Of a DNA stretch of 64,000 nt, positions 50,810-59,835 are shown one piece after another. Position numbers and translations under genes: made by a program. Under the pieces are notes generated by a model. The model made no database searches. It saw only the letters and a list, made by a program, of their open reading frames with translations, and had not been told where the DNA came from. Numbering within the stretch: position 1 is the stretch's first letter; each line of letters opens with the position of its first letter. Origin of the DNA: Neomoorella carbonis (GTDB lineage Bacteria; Bacillota; DSM-521; Neomoorellales; Neomoorellaceae); NCBI RefSeq assembly GCF_045278715.1, contig NZ_CP136420.1, positions 62,001 to 126,000 of the forward strand. The letters run 5' to 3'.

Positions 50810-50875
50810 TGTCGAAAGATTGTCCGCCACCGTTGCCTGAAGATGACAAGATTTTAGCGTAAAAGGACGTATAAT
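50810..50875 (+). promoter_or_regulatory. Spo0A-activated type promoter of spoIIE
   Basis: A perfect 0A-box core TGTCGAA (50810-50816) precedes ATGACA (50843-50848) and TATAAT (50870-50875). The spacer is 21 bases instead of 17, as in Bacillus spoIIE and spoIIG promoters that need Spo0A-P with sigma-A. Confidence 0.65.
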
Positions 50876-50907
50876 AGTTGCCAGGTAATGGTAAAGGCGG
50901 TGGTTTT

Positions 50908-52950
50908 ATGTCCGGCCAACCCGAAGTTCATCCTTACCGGCGGGAAATTGAACTTACGGCAGCAACCCGCCTGGGCCTCGACATTCTTTTCCTGGTGGCC
51001 GTATTTTTCCTGGCACGGGGGGCTTTGCTCGAGGAACTATTCCCCTTTGGCCCGGCGTCGGTTATTACCGCCGCTGTGCGGCGGCCGCGCCTCCTCTGGC
51101 CGGCGGTCTTGATCAGCATGGCCGGCATCTGGTTCAGCAGCCCTGCGCCGGCCTACAGCCGCCTGCTCCTTTTTTTATTGCTGGGGCTAATTTTTAGCCT
51201 TTATCCTTCTTTACGTCGGGGCAGTATCTTAACCCAGGGCACCCTGGCACCGGTGACCATTATCCTGGTGAGGGGATTGAGCCTTACTCTCTGGCAGCCT
51301 TCCTTTTATGGCTGGGTCCAGGTAATCTTTGAAGCCCTCCTGGCCTGGGGATTAAGCCTCGCTTTTCTCCATGCCACCACGACAACGCGGCAGGAAGAGC
51401 GCCTCCTGGGTGGAGGTCTCTTTTTCGTGGGGGTACTCCTGGGTCTGCAGGGATGGCGTCTTTTTAACCTTTCCCTGCAGGGCGTGATTAGCCGCTATAT
51501 TATCTTGCTGGTGTCCCTGGCGGGCGGGCCGGGAGCCGGAGCGGCGGCCGGGGCGGCAGTCGGCTTTTTGCCCAGCCTCTCCCAGCTGGTCACGCCGGCC
51601 CTGGCGGGGCTTCTCGCCTTTGCCGGTTTAATTGCCGGTTCTCTGAAAAGCCTGGGCAAGGCGGGGGTTATCAGCGGCTTCCTTCTGGCCCACCTGCTTT
51701 TAGCCAACTATTTCCTTGGGCAGGAAAACGTTCTGGAAGCTTTGAAGGAAGGGGGGCTGGTCGCCCTGGCCCTGGTAGCCACGCCCTCTTTTCTGATCAA
51801 TAACCTGCAGAGATTTTTTACCGCACCGGTTAGTATGCCAGCGCTTCAAGAGAGCCATGGACGGCAGGAGGCGTTAAGGACGGCCTTAAAAGGCCTGGCG
51901 CGGAGCCTTAAATTTACCGGTTTTAAGGAAAGTCCCGAGGTTACCGTGCGCCAGGTAGCCCGCACCATCTGCCGCGGTTGCCCGGCCGGCAAGGTATGCT
52001 GGGAACTGGAAGGCGTGCAAATGGTAACTTTGCTGCAGGAATTATTACAAAAGGGAAGCCATGGCTGCCTGACAACAGCCGATATCCCTGAATGGTTGGC
52101 CTCACGTTGCAGCCGTTGCCGGGAACTCCTGGCGGCGTTGACAAGCGAGGCCAGCAAAATGCAGGTACTTCCAGCAGAAAACAGCCTGAATAGCTGGCTG
52201 GCGGCCACCTTTGAAACCCTGGCGGCAATACTGGTTAACGGGGAGACCAAAACAGGGGCCGGGGAAGGGGCAGGAAAGGAATTGCCGCGGTGGCAACTTA
52301 CCGTTGGGACGGCGGCTACGCCCCGCTACAAGGCAGATGTTTCTGGCGACGCCTGTTTGGTAGCCGACCTGGAACCCGGGAGGCAACTGCTGGTCCTGGG
52401 AGACGGAATGGGCGCCGGGCGGGAGGCTGCTGAAATAAGTGCCACCGCCCTCGAACTGGTGCGCGACCTGCTGGCGGCCGGCTTTACTCCGGAAAAGACC
52501 CTGCGGACCGTTAATATGATCCTTCTGTTAAGAACACCCAAAGAGAGCTTTACGACGTGCGACCTGGCTTTAATCAATTGCCATACTGGTACGGCTGAAT
52601 TTTATAAGCTGGGAGCCTGTCCTACCTTTATCCAGCGGGATGGCCTGGTCAAAACCTTGAGCAGCCACTCTTTGCCGGCAGGGATTCTGGAAGACCTGCA
52701 GGTGGAACCCATGCGCGAAGAGCTGCAGGAAGGCGATTTACTGGTCATGGTCAGCGATGGTATCCTGGAAGCCCACCGGGACATAAACGAAAAGGAAAGA
52801 TGGCTGGCTAAAGCTTTACAGCGGGTAGGCGATGCCCGTCCCCAGGAAATAGCCGACCGTCTGTTAAAACAGGCGCGGGCTCTCGTCGATGGCAAGCCCC
52901 GGGATGATATGACCATCATGGTAGCGAGGGTAGAAAGGACGGGCGTATAA
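50908..52950 (+). CDS. spoIIE: Stage II sporulation protein E
   Basis: 680 aa. The N-terminal half is a membrane domain with about ten hydrophobic segments (residues about 20-310); then a cysteine-bearing central region (ICRGCPAGKVCWE, CSRCRELL) and a C-terminal PP2C phosphatase domain (about 455-680; VSGDACLVADL, LGDGMGAGREA, VMVSDGILEA, RDDMTIMVA). SpoIIE dephosphorylates SpoIIAA to release sigma-F in the forespore and binds FtsZ at the polar septum. ATG 50908 with SD AAAGGCGGTGG. Confidence 0.96.
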   Translation: MSGQPEVHPYRREIELTAATRLGLDILFLVAVFFLARGALLEELFPFGPASVITAAVRRPRLLWPAVLISMAGIWFSSPAPAYSRLLLFLLLGLIFSLYPSLRRGSILTQGTLAPVTIILVRGLSLTLWQPSFYGWVQVIFEALLAWGLSLAFLHATTTTRQEERLLGGGLFFVGVLLGLQGWRLFNLSLQGVISRYIILLVSLAGGPGAGAAAGAAVGFLPSLSQLVTPALAGLLAFAGLIAGSLKSLGKAGVISGFLLAHLLLANYFLGQENVLEALKEGGLVALALVATPSFLINNLQRFFTAPVSMPALQESHGRQEALRTALKGLARSLKFTGFKESPEVTVRQVARTICRGCPAGKVCWELEGVQMVTLLQELLQKGSHGCLTTADIPEWLASRCSRCRELLAALTSEASKMQVLPAENSLNSWLAATFETLAAILVNGETKTGAGEGAGKELPRWQLTVGTAATPRYKADVSGDACLVADLEPGRQLLVLGDGMGAGREAAEISATALELVRDLLAAGFTPEKTLRTVNMILLLRTPKESFTTCDLALINCHTGTAEFYKLGACPTFIQRDGLVKTLSSHSLPAGILEDLQVEPMREELQEGDLLVMVSDGILEAHRDINEKERWLAKALQRVGDARPQEIADRLLKQARALVDGKPRDDMTIMVARVERTGV

Positions 52951-53047
52951 TGTATTTTAATTAAGGAAAAACTCACCAGATGAAGCAGGAAAAAGGCCCG
53001 ACATGCCGAAATAAAGGCGATATGATGACCTTTGAGGGTGGACCTTT

Positions 53048-54412
53048 ATGCTGGACAGGGTCCGGCAGACAGTACGGCGATACGGTCTCCTGATACCAGG
53101 GGATAAAGTAGTGGTGGGGGTTTCCGGGGGGCCGGATTCCCTGGCGCTGTTGCACAGCCTGCGGGCGTTACAGGAGGAATTTGGCCATACCCTGCATGTC
53201 GCCCATTTAAACCACGGGTTACGTCCGGAGGCGGCTGCCGATGCCGAATACGTTCGTAACCTGGCCTTGAGATGGGGCCTGCCGGTAACAATAGAGAGCC
53301 GGGATGTGGCGGCTTACCAGCGGGAGCACCGCCTATCCCTGGAGGAAGCAGCCCGGGAAGTACGTTACCGCTTTCTCCGGGAAGTGGCTGCTGCGGTCGG
53401 GGCCGGGAAAATTGCCGTTGGCCACCAGGCCGATGATCAGGCCGAGACAGTTTTATTAAACCTCCTGCGGGGGAGCGGCCTGACAGGGCTTAAAGCCATG
53501 CTGCCCCAGCGCGGCCAGATTATCAGGCCGTTGCTTTTTATTTCCCGGGCGGAAATAGAGGACTACTGTAGCCGGCAGGGCCTGGAACCCCGCCAGGACT
53601 TTACCAACCGGGACATCACTTTGCGGCGTAATAAAATCCGGCACCAGTTATTGCCCTTCCTGGCCCGGGAATTTAACCCGGCCATTGTCGAAACCTTAAG
53701 CCGGACCGCCGTGATCCTGCAGGAGGAGGAAGAGATCCTGGCTAATCTGGCAGAAGAAGCCTTTGCCAGGGTAAAAACACGCCAGGAGCCCGGCTGCCTG
53801 GCCTTGGACCGGGAAAAATGGGTATACCTGCCCCCGGGAATCCAGCGCCGCGTTTTACGCCTGGCGGCTGCCTACCTGGGGAGAAAGGTGAGCTTCGACC
53901 AGGTGGAAAGGGCCAGGGAAATGGCTTTCCGGGGTGGCACCATTACCTGGCCGGGGCATTTACGGGTAGAGACCAGGGGGACGGAGTTAATTCTGCTGGT
54001 ACCGGCAGAGAAGCCGCAGGCCGTAACTTTTTCCTACCCGCTGCAGGTACCGGGGTTAACGCCCTTACCGGAACTGGGTCGGGCTATCCGCGCCGAGCTG
54101 GCCGAGCCGCCTTCCGCCTTTAAAGGCGGGGAAGATGAGGCCTGGCTGGACTGGGAAAAAATAGAAAAACCCCTGGTGGTACGTAACTGGCAACCCGGGG
54201 ATTATTTCCGGCCCCTGGGTCTTACCGGCAACAAGAAACTCCAGGATTTTTTTAGCGACATTCATTTACCGGCAGCCAGGCGCCGCCTGGTGCCCTTAAT
54301 TATAAGCGGCCGGCGTATTGCATGGGTAGCCGGTTTACGCCTGGCCGAAGATTTTAAAATTACGCCGGCGACCCGCCTGGCCCTGCATTTAAAACTGGAA
54401 CCCTGGCCATAA
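53048..54412 (+). CDS. tilS: tRNA(Ile)-lysidine synthase
   Basis: 454 aa. N-type ATP-PPase motif VVVGVSGGPDSLALLHSL (about 21-38), central and C-terminal TilS domains. It changes C34 to lysidine in tRNA-Ile(CAU) so that it reads AUA. SD GAGGGTGG before ATG 53048. Bacillus has hprT between tilS and ftsH; it is absent here. Confidence 0.96.
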   Translation: MLDRVRQTVRRYGLLIPGDKVVVGVSGGPDSLALLHSLRALQEEFGHTLHVAHLNHGLRPEAAADAEYVRNLALRWGLPVTIESRDVAAYQREHRLSLEEAAREVRYRFLREVAAAVGAGKIAVGHQADDQAETVLLNLLRGSGLTGLKAMLPQRGQIIRPLLFISRAEIEDYCSRQGLEPRQDFTNRDITLRRNKIRHQLLPFLAREFNPAIVETLSRTAVILQEEEEILANLAEEAFARVKTRQEPGCLALDREKWVYLPPGIQRRVLRLAAAYLGRKVSFDQVERAREMAFRGGTITWPGHLRVETRGTELILLVPAEKPQAVTFSYPLQVPGLTPLPELGRAIRAELAEPPSAFKGGEDEAWLDWEKIEKPLVVRNWQPGDYFRPLGLTGNKKLQDFFSDIHLPAARRRLVPLIISGRRIAWVAGLRLAEDFKITPATRLALHLKLEPWP

Positions 54413-54433
54413 AAATTAAAGTTAAAACTTAAA

Positions 54434-54462
54434 TTGCAATCATATTTACCGTATGCTACAAT
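54434..54462 (+). promoter_or_regulatory. Promoter of ftsH
   Basis: TTGCAA (54434-54439) and TACAAT (54457-54462), spacer 17, with an extended TGC before the -10. Confidence 0.75.
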
Positions 54463-54506
54463 ATATAGCTATAAGATGCAGGGCGGGGTAAGAGGAGGGT
54501 GACCCG

Positions 54507-56471
54507 TTGAATCGAATTTTTAAGAACCTGGCCGTATATCTACTGATTGTATTACTGGCCGTTTCCATTATCAGGTTATCGACGCCAACAGAGCGGGCTG
54601 TGGAAGAGTGGGATTTAACTCGCTTTTACCAGGCAGTAGATCAGGGTCAGGTTCAGGAAGTTACTTTAACACCCCATGATAGTATTATTAAAATTGATGG
54701 GCTGTTGAAAAATAATACTCGGTTTACAGTCAACGCACCTGCGGCGGCCAACCTGATCGATAGGCTTACCGGGAAAGGTGTCGCTGTCAAAGCCCAGTTA
54801 CCGCCGCAACCGCCCTGGTGGACGAATTTACTGGGAAGTTTGCTGCCGATTCTCCTCCTGGTGGGACTGGTATTCTTTATGATGCAGCAGACCCAGGGGG
54901 GCGGCTCGCGGGTGATGCAGTTCGGCAAGAGCCGGGCGCGGTTGCATACGGAAGAAAAACGCAAGGTCACCTTTAGCGACGTTGCCGGCGCCGATGAAGC
55001 TAAAGAGGAATTAGAAGAAGTCGTAGAGTTTCTCAAAAATCCCCGCAAGTTTAATGAACTGGGGGCGAGGATCCCCAAGGGCGTCCTTCTTTACGGTCCC
55101 CCCGGGACAGGGAAAACTTTGCTGGCCCGGGCCGTTGCCGGGGAAGCAGGGGTACCCTTCTTCAGCATCAGCGGTTCTGATTTTGTAGAAATGTTTGTTG
55201 GCGTGGGTGCTTCCCGGGTACGGGATCTCTTTGAGCAGGCCAAAAAGAATTCACCATGTATTGTCTTTATTGATGAGATTGATGCCGTGGGTCGTCAGCG
55301 GGGCGCCGGTCTGGGCGGCGGTCACGATGAGCGGGAACAAACTTTGAACCAGTTACTGGTAGAAATGGACGGCTTTAATGCCAACGAAGGGATCATTATC
55401 ATCGCGGCCACCAACCGGCCCGATATTCTGGACCCGGCTTTGCTACGACCGGGGCGTTTTGACCGCCAGATAGTGGTTGATGTACCCGATGTAGTAGGAC
55501 GGAAAGAGATTTTAAAAGTCCATGTTCGCGGTAAACCCCTGGATGATACCGTGGACCTTGATGTCCTGGCGCGGCGGACGCCGGGCTTTACCGGTGCCGA
55601 CCTGGCCAACCTGGTCAACGAAGCAGCCTTACTGGCTGCCCGGCGCGGCAAGCGCAAGATCGGTATGGAAGAGATGGAGGATTCCATTGAGAGGGTTATA
55701 GCCGGCCCGGAGAAAAAATCGAGGGTTATCAGCGATTATGAAAAAAGATTGGTAGCCTTCCATGAAGCCGGGCACGCCCTCCTGGGCCATTACCTGCCCC
55801 ATACCGATCCCCTGCATAAAGTCTCTATTATCCCCCGCGGGCGGGCTGGTGGTTACACCCTGCTTTTACCCAAGGAAGATCGCCGCTATATGACCAAGTC
55901 CCAGATCCTGGACCAGGTGACCATGCTCCTGGGAGGGCGGGTTGCCGAAGCCCTGGTGTTGAAGGAAGTCAGTACGGGAGCCCAGAATGACCTGGAACGG
56001 GCCACAGAACTGGTGCGCAAAATGATTACCGAGTTTGGTATGTCCGATGAGCTGGGCCCCCTGACCTTCGGCCGCAAGCAGGAAACCGTCTTTTTGGGCC
56101 GGGATATAGCCCGGGACCGTAATTATAGCGAAGCAGTAGCCTTTTCCATCGACAAGGAAGCCCGCCGCATCATTGATGAATGCTACAACCGGGCCAAAGA
56201 ACTCCTCCAAAAGCATATGGCCGAACTGCACCTGGTAGCCAGGGCCTTAATGGAAAAGGAAACCCTCGAAGCCGAAGAATTTACAGCGATTATTGAAGCC
56301 TATAACCGGGAGCGCGACCCGGAAGGTAACAAGCAAGAGAACCTGCCAAAGGAAAACCAGCAGCCGGCGGCGACCGGCGGGGCAGGAACCGAAGGCACCA
56401 CAGGCGAGGGTTCCCATAAGGACCTGCCCATTAAATTAACTTATCTCCATTGTTTGAAAGGAGTATGGTAG
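54507..56471 (+). CDS. ftsH: ATP-dependent zinc metalloprotease FtsH
   Basis: 654-aa membrane-bound AAA+ protease. Two membrane segments (about 9-26 and 112-130), Walker A GPPGTGKT, Walker B CIVFIDEIDAV, SRH region ATNRPDILDPALLRPGRFDR, and zinc site HEAGH. It degrades misfolded membrane proteins and regulators. The C-terminal tail is low-complexity and ends in the SD of ndk. Start TTG 54507 after SD GGAGGGTGA. Confidence 0.97.
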   Translation: MNRIFKNLAVYLLIVLLAVSIIRLSTPTERAVEEWDLTRFYQAVDQGQVQEVTLTPHDSIIKIDGLLKNNTRFTVNAPAAANLIDRLTGKGVAVKAQLPPQPPWWTNLLGSLLPILLLVGLVFFMMQQTQGGGSRVMQFGKSRARLHTEEKRKVTFSDVAGADEAKEELEEVVEFLKNPRKFNELGARIPKGVLLYGPPGTGKTLLARAVAGEAGVPFFSISGSDFVEMFVGVGASRVRDLFEQAKKNSPCIVFIDEIDAVGRQRGAGLGGGHDEREQTLNQLLVEMDGFNANEGIIIIAATNRPDILDPALLRPGRFDRQIVVDVPDVVGRKEILKVHVRGKPLDDTVDLDVLARRTPGFTGADLANLVNEAALLAARRGKRKIGMEEMEDSIERVIAGPEKKSRVISDYEKRLVAFHEAGHALLGHYLPHTDPLHKVSIIPRGRAGGYTLLLPKEDRRYMTKSQILDQVTMLLGGRVAEALVLKEVSTGAQNDLERATELVRKMITEFGMSDELGPLTFGRKQETVFLGRDIARDRNYSEAVAFSIDKEARRIIDECYNRAKELLQKHMAELHLVARALMEKETLEAEEFTAIIEAYNRERDPEGNKQENLPKENQQPAATGGAGTEGTTGEGSHKDLPIKLTYLHCLKGVW

Positions 56472-56899
56472 TGGAACGCACCTTTGCCATGATTAAACCC
56501 GAAGGGGTGGAACGGGGCCTCATCGGGGCTATTATCAGCAGGTTTGAGCTTAAAGGCTACCGGATTGTGGCTCTGAAAATGCTGCGGCTAACGCCGGAAC
56601 TGGCCGCCAGGCATTATGCCGAGCACCAGGGCAAACCCTTTTACCAGGAACTTATCAACCACATCACCTCGGGTCCGGTGGTGGCCATGGTTTTAGAGGG
56701 ACCCGGTGTTATTGCCGGCTTACGGCAGATGATGGGCCCAACCAATCCTAAAGATGCTGTTCCCGGTACCATCCGCGGCGACTATGCCCTTGAGGTGAGC
56801 AAGAATGTTATTCATGGTTCGGATTCCCCGGCCAGTGCGGCACGGGAAATAGCCCTTTTTTTTACCCCCGGCGAGCTGGGGGGAGAGCAGGCCGGGTAA
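56471..56899 (+). CDS. ndk: Nucleoside diphosphate kinase
   Basis: 142 aa. ERTFAMIKPEGVERG start and the active-site His in VIHGSDSPASA (about residue 115) are typical. It balances NTP pools. GTG 56471 begins on the last base of the ftsH stop codon, with SD AAGGAG; ATG 56465 would be too near the SD. Confidence 0.96.
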   Translation: MERTFAMIKPEGVERGLIGAIISRFELKGYRIVALKMLRLTPELAARHYAEHQGKPFYQELINHITSGPVVAMVLEGPGVIAGLRQMMGPTNPKDAVPGTIRGDYALEVSKNVIHGSDSPASAAREIALFFTPGELGGEQAG

Positions 56900-56934
56900 C
56901 CGGCCTTTTGCTTTAGTGGAGGCAAATAAGGTTT

Positions 56935-57444
56935 ATGAAAGCCAGTGAACGCCGGCAGAGGATCCTCGAACTTTTAGATAACAACCAGCCCCGCAAAGGT
57001 ACCGAGCTGGCCGCCCTCCTTGGCGTCAGCCGCCAGGTTATTGTCCAGGATGTGGCCGTATTGCGGGCGGCAGGCAACAATATCCTGGCCACCCCCCAGG
57101 GCTATCTCCTTCCGGGTGCGGATACCCGCTTCCGGCGTATCTTTGCCTGCCAGCATGACCTGGCCGGCCTGGAGCGGGAATTGCAGATTATAGTCGATTG
57201 CGGGGGAAAGGTAATTGATGTCGTGGTAGAACACCCACTGTACGGGGAAATCCGCGGTTACTTGATGCTCGCCTCCCGTTATGACGTCCAGAAATTTGTC
57301 GCTGATTTAAAGGCCAGCGGGGCGCGGCCCCTGTATACCCTTACGGGCAGTGGCGTGCACCTGCATGCCGTGGAAGCAGCAAGGGAAGATATTTTAGATA
57401 TAATTGCCAGCAACCTTGCCAGGGAAGGTTTTCTTCTCGAATAG
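56935..57444 (+). CDS. NadR-type 3H-domain transcription repressor
   Basis: 169 aa. N-terminal HTH_11 (RRQRILELLDNNQPRKGTEL, LLGVSRQVIVQDVAVLRA) and C-terminal 3H domain with three conserved His (H79-like in CQHD, VEHPLYG, GVHLHA), a metal and niacin sensor. By family (Bacillus YrxA/NadR) it should repress NAD synthesis or niacin uptake genes; no nad gene is near. ATG 56935. Confidence 0.88.
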   Translation: MKASERRQRILELLDNNQPRKGTELAALLGVSRQVIVQDVAVLRAAGNNILATPQGYLLPGADTRFRRIFACQHDLAGLERELQIIVDCGGKVIDVVVEHPLYGEIRGYLMLASRYDVQKFVADLKASGARPLYTLTGSGVHLHAVEAAREDILDIIASNLAREGFLLE

Positions 57445-57480
57445 TATTGAGGGATGGGCGCAAAAGGATGGTGAGGAGGA

Positions 57481-57831
57481 ATGAAGGTCCTGGACTATAC
57501 CCTTTATCTCAGTACCGACGACGTCCGGGTGGCCTACCACCTGGCCCGGGTCCTGAACCAGAAAGGAGGGGGAGCAATAGCTGCCAGGGGGCAGGAAGCC
57601 GGCCGGGAAACCGCCGTGGTAGTCCACGTTCTGGACTGGCAGGCCTTTCCCCTGCTGCGGGTCCTGGAAACGGTCCGTGCAGCTGCCAGGACCTTTAACG
57701 TTCAGATAAGCAGGGGCGTTTTAGGCCCTGCTCCCGGGGAAGCCATCTTGGAAGTAGCGAGGCAGGCTTTACTTCTTGACAGCCCTCCAGTCATTGTTGC
57801 ACCCGAACCTGGTGAGAACGCAAAAGGTTAA
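57481..57831 (+). CDS. Hypothetical 116-aa protein
   Basis: Not recognised. Soluble, alpha/beta-like, no Cys, with an Ala/Gly-rich middle; AVVVHVLDWQAFPLLRVLETVRAAA looks like a helix after a strand. Strong SD (GAGGAGG) and in-frame spacing to the 3H regulator (36 bases) suggest a real gene in that operon. It stands before fhs, but a separate promoter lies between. Confidence 0.65.
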   Translation: MKVLDYTLYLSTDDVRVAYHLARVLNQKGGGAIAARGQEAGRETAVVVHVLDWQAFPLLRVLETVRAAARTFNVQISRGVLGPAPGEAILEVARQALLLDSPPVIVAPEPGENAKG

Positions 57832-57875
57832 GATATTTGCTTTTTCTGCTGTTATGAAGCACAAAAATTAATTGT

Positions 57876-57903
57876 TTGTTTTTTGCAAAGAAACGTGTAT
57901 AAT
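57876..57903 (+). promoter_or_regulatory. Candidate promoter for fhs
   Basis: TTGTTT (57876-57881) and perfect TATAAT (57898-57903), spacer 16. It implies a leader of about 140 bases before the fhs start; no known riboswitch class was recognised in it. Confidence 0.5.
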
Positions 57904-58052
57904 TAGGAATGATAGTCCGGCAGGGACAGGGTGAGGGGGTTAGAACTCAAATAAAGTAGCTGGGTCAGCAGGAAATTTGGACTTTGTGTAGAATTTCACT
58001 AATATCCACCCGGGTGGATGTACATTTTTTTGAATTGAAAGGAGTGTTCAAA

Positions 58053-59732
58053 TTGGCCAACATACCCAGCGATATTGAAATCGCCCAGGCGGCCAAAATG
58101 AAACCCGTTATGGAGCTGGCCCGGGCCCTGAACATTGAGGAAGATGAAGTGGAGCTATACGGTAAATACAAGGCCAAAATCTCCCTTGATGTCTACCGCC
58201 GGCTCAAAAATAAACCCGATGGCAAGCTCATTCTGGTCACGGCCATTACCCCCACACCTGCCGGTGAAGGTAAAACGACCACCAGTGTCGGTCTCACAGA
58301 CGCCCTGGCCCGTCTGGGAAAAAAGGTTATGGTTTGCCTGCGGGAGCCCTCTTTGGGTCCCAGCTTCGGCATCAAAGGTGGGGCTGCCGGTGGCGGTTAT
58401 GCCCAGGTTGTACCCATGGAAGACATTAACCTGCACTTTACCGGTGATATTCATGCCGTTACCTATGCCCATAACCTCCTGGCGGCCATGGTTGACAACC
58501 ATCTGCAGCAGGGCAACACTTTAAACATCGATCCCCGGACTGTTACCTGGCGGAGGGTTATTGACCTTAATGACCGCGCCCTACGCAATATCGTTATCGG
58601 CCTGGGTGGCAAAGCCAACGGTGTGCCCCGGGAGACCGGTTTTGATATCTCGGTAGCCTCGGAAGTCATGGCCTGCCTGTGCTTGGCCAGCGACCTCATG
58701 GATTTGAAGGAGCGTTTCCGCCGGATTGTCGTGGGTTATACCTATGACGGCAAGCCTGTAACTGCCGGTGACCTGGAAGCCCATGGTTCCATGGCCCTGC
58801 TGATGAAGGACGCCATCAAGCCCAATCTGGTCCAGACCCTGGAGAACACCCCCGCCTTCGTCCACGGCGGTCCCTTTGCCAATATTGCCCACGGTTGCAA
58901 CAGCATAATCGCTACCAAGACGGCCCTGAAGCTGGCTGACTATGTGGTAACCGAGGCCGGTTTCGGCGCCGACCTGGGAGCGGAGAAGTTTTATAATATC
59001 AAGTGCCGTTATGCCGGGCTAAAACCGGACGCTACCGTCATTGTCGCTACCGTCCGCGCTCTAAAAATGCACGGCGGCGTACCGAAATCGGAACTGGCTG
59101 CGGAAAACCTGGCAGCCCTGCGCCAGGGTTTTGAAAACCTGGAGAAGCATATTGAAAACGTCGGCAAATTCGGCGTGCCGGCCGTGGTGGCCATTAACGC
59201 CTTCCCCACCGACACGGAAGCTGAATTAAATCTCCTCTATGACCTGTGCAATAAAGCTGGAGCCGAAGTGGCCCTGTCCGAAGTTTGGGCAAAGGGTGGC
59301 GCCGGCGGCATTGAACTGGCCCAAAAAGTTCTCAAGACCATTGAAACAAAACCTTCCAACTTCCATCCCCTCTATGAATTGGACCTCAGCATTAAAGAAA
59401 AGATTAATAAAATTGCCACGGAGATTTACGGCGCCGATGGCGTTAATTACACAGCTGATGCCGACAAGGCCATCGAGCGTTTTGAAGCCATGGGTTACGG
59501 CAACCTGCCGGTGGTAATGGCCAAGACCCAGTACTCCTTCTCTGACGACATGACCAAGCTGGGACGGCCGCGGAACTTTACCATTACCGTCCGCGAGGTA
59601 AGGCTCTCAGCCGGAGCCGGCTTTATCGTCCCCATTACGGGTACCATTATGACCATGCCCGGTCTGCCCAAGCGTCCGGCAGCCTGCAATATTGATATCG
59701 ATGCCGACGGCGTTATCACCGGGCTGTTCTAA
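58053..59732 (+). CDS. fhs: Formate--tetrahydrofolate ligase
   Basis: 559 aa, the exact length of the classical enzyme. It makes 10-formyl-THF from formate and ATP, the first folate step of the methyl branch of the Wood-Ljungdahl pathway. The phosphate loop PTPAGEGKTTTSVGL, EPSLGPSFGIKGGAAGGGYA and the C-terminal TIMTMPGLPKRPAAC are visible. The sequence nearly equals that of M. thermoacetica as I recall it, with scattered changes. TTG 58053 after SD AAGGAG; longer frames reach into the leader. Confidence 0.98.
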   Translation: MANIPSDIEIAQAAKMKPVMELARALNIEEDEVELYGKYKAKISLDVYRRLKNKPDGKLILVTAITPTPAGEGKTTTSVGLTDALARLGKKVMVCLREPSLGPSFGIKGGAAGGGYAQVVPMEDINLHFTGDIHAVTYAHNLLAAMVDNHLQQGNTLNIDPRTVTWRRVIDLNDRALRNIVIGLGGKANGVPRETGFDISVASEVMACLCLASDLMDLKERFRRIVVGYTYDGKPVTAGDLEAHGSMALLMKDAIKPNLVQTLENTPAFVHGGPFANIAHGCNSIIATKTALKLADYVVTEAGFGADLGAEKFYNIKCRYAGLKPDATVIVATVRALKMHGGVPKSELAAENLAALRQGFENLEKHIENVGKFGVPAVVAINAFPTDTEAELNLLYDLCNKAGAEVALSEVWAKGGAGGIELAQKVLKTIETKPSNFHPLYELDLSIKEKINKIATEIYGADGVNYTADADKAIERFEAMGYGNLPVVMAKTQYSFSDDMTKLGRPRNFTITVREVRLSAGAGFIVPITGTIMTMPGLPKRPAACNIDIDADGVITGLF

Positions 59733-59764
59733 AGCAATAGTACCTTTGCTAATATTATGCCTGG

Positions 59765-59789
59765 CCCCACCCCTTGCGGTGGGGTTTTT
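59765..59789 (+). terminator. Intrinsic terminator after fhs
   Basis: CCCCACC / GGTGGGG stem, six-base loop, five T. Confidence 0.9.
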
Positions 59790-59805
59790 GCTGCCGGGCG
59801 GAGAA

Positions 59806-59814
59806 TGGTATAAT
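59806..59814 (+). promoter_or_regulatory. Extended -10 promoter of folP
   Basis: TGGTATAAT (TGn-TATAAT) 22 bases before the GTG start; a TTGCTG at 59788 has a 15-base spacer and overlaps the fhs terminator. Confidence 0.6.
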
Positions 59815-59835
59815 ATAGCGGGGGAGATGAATTCT

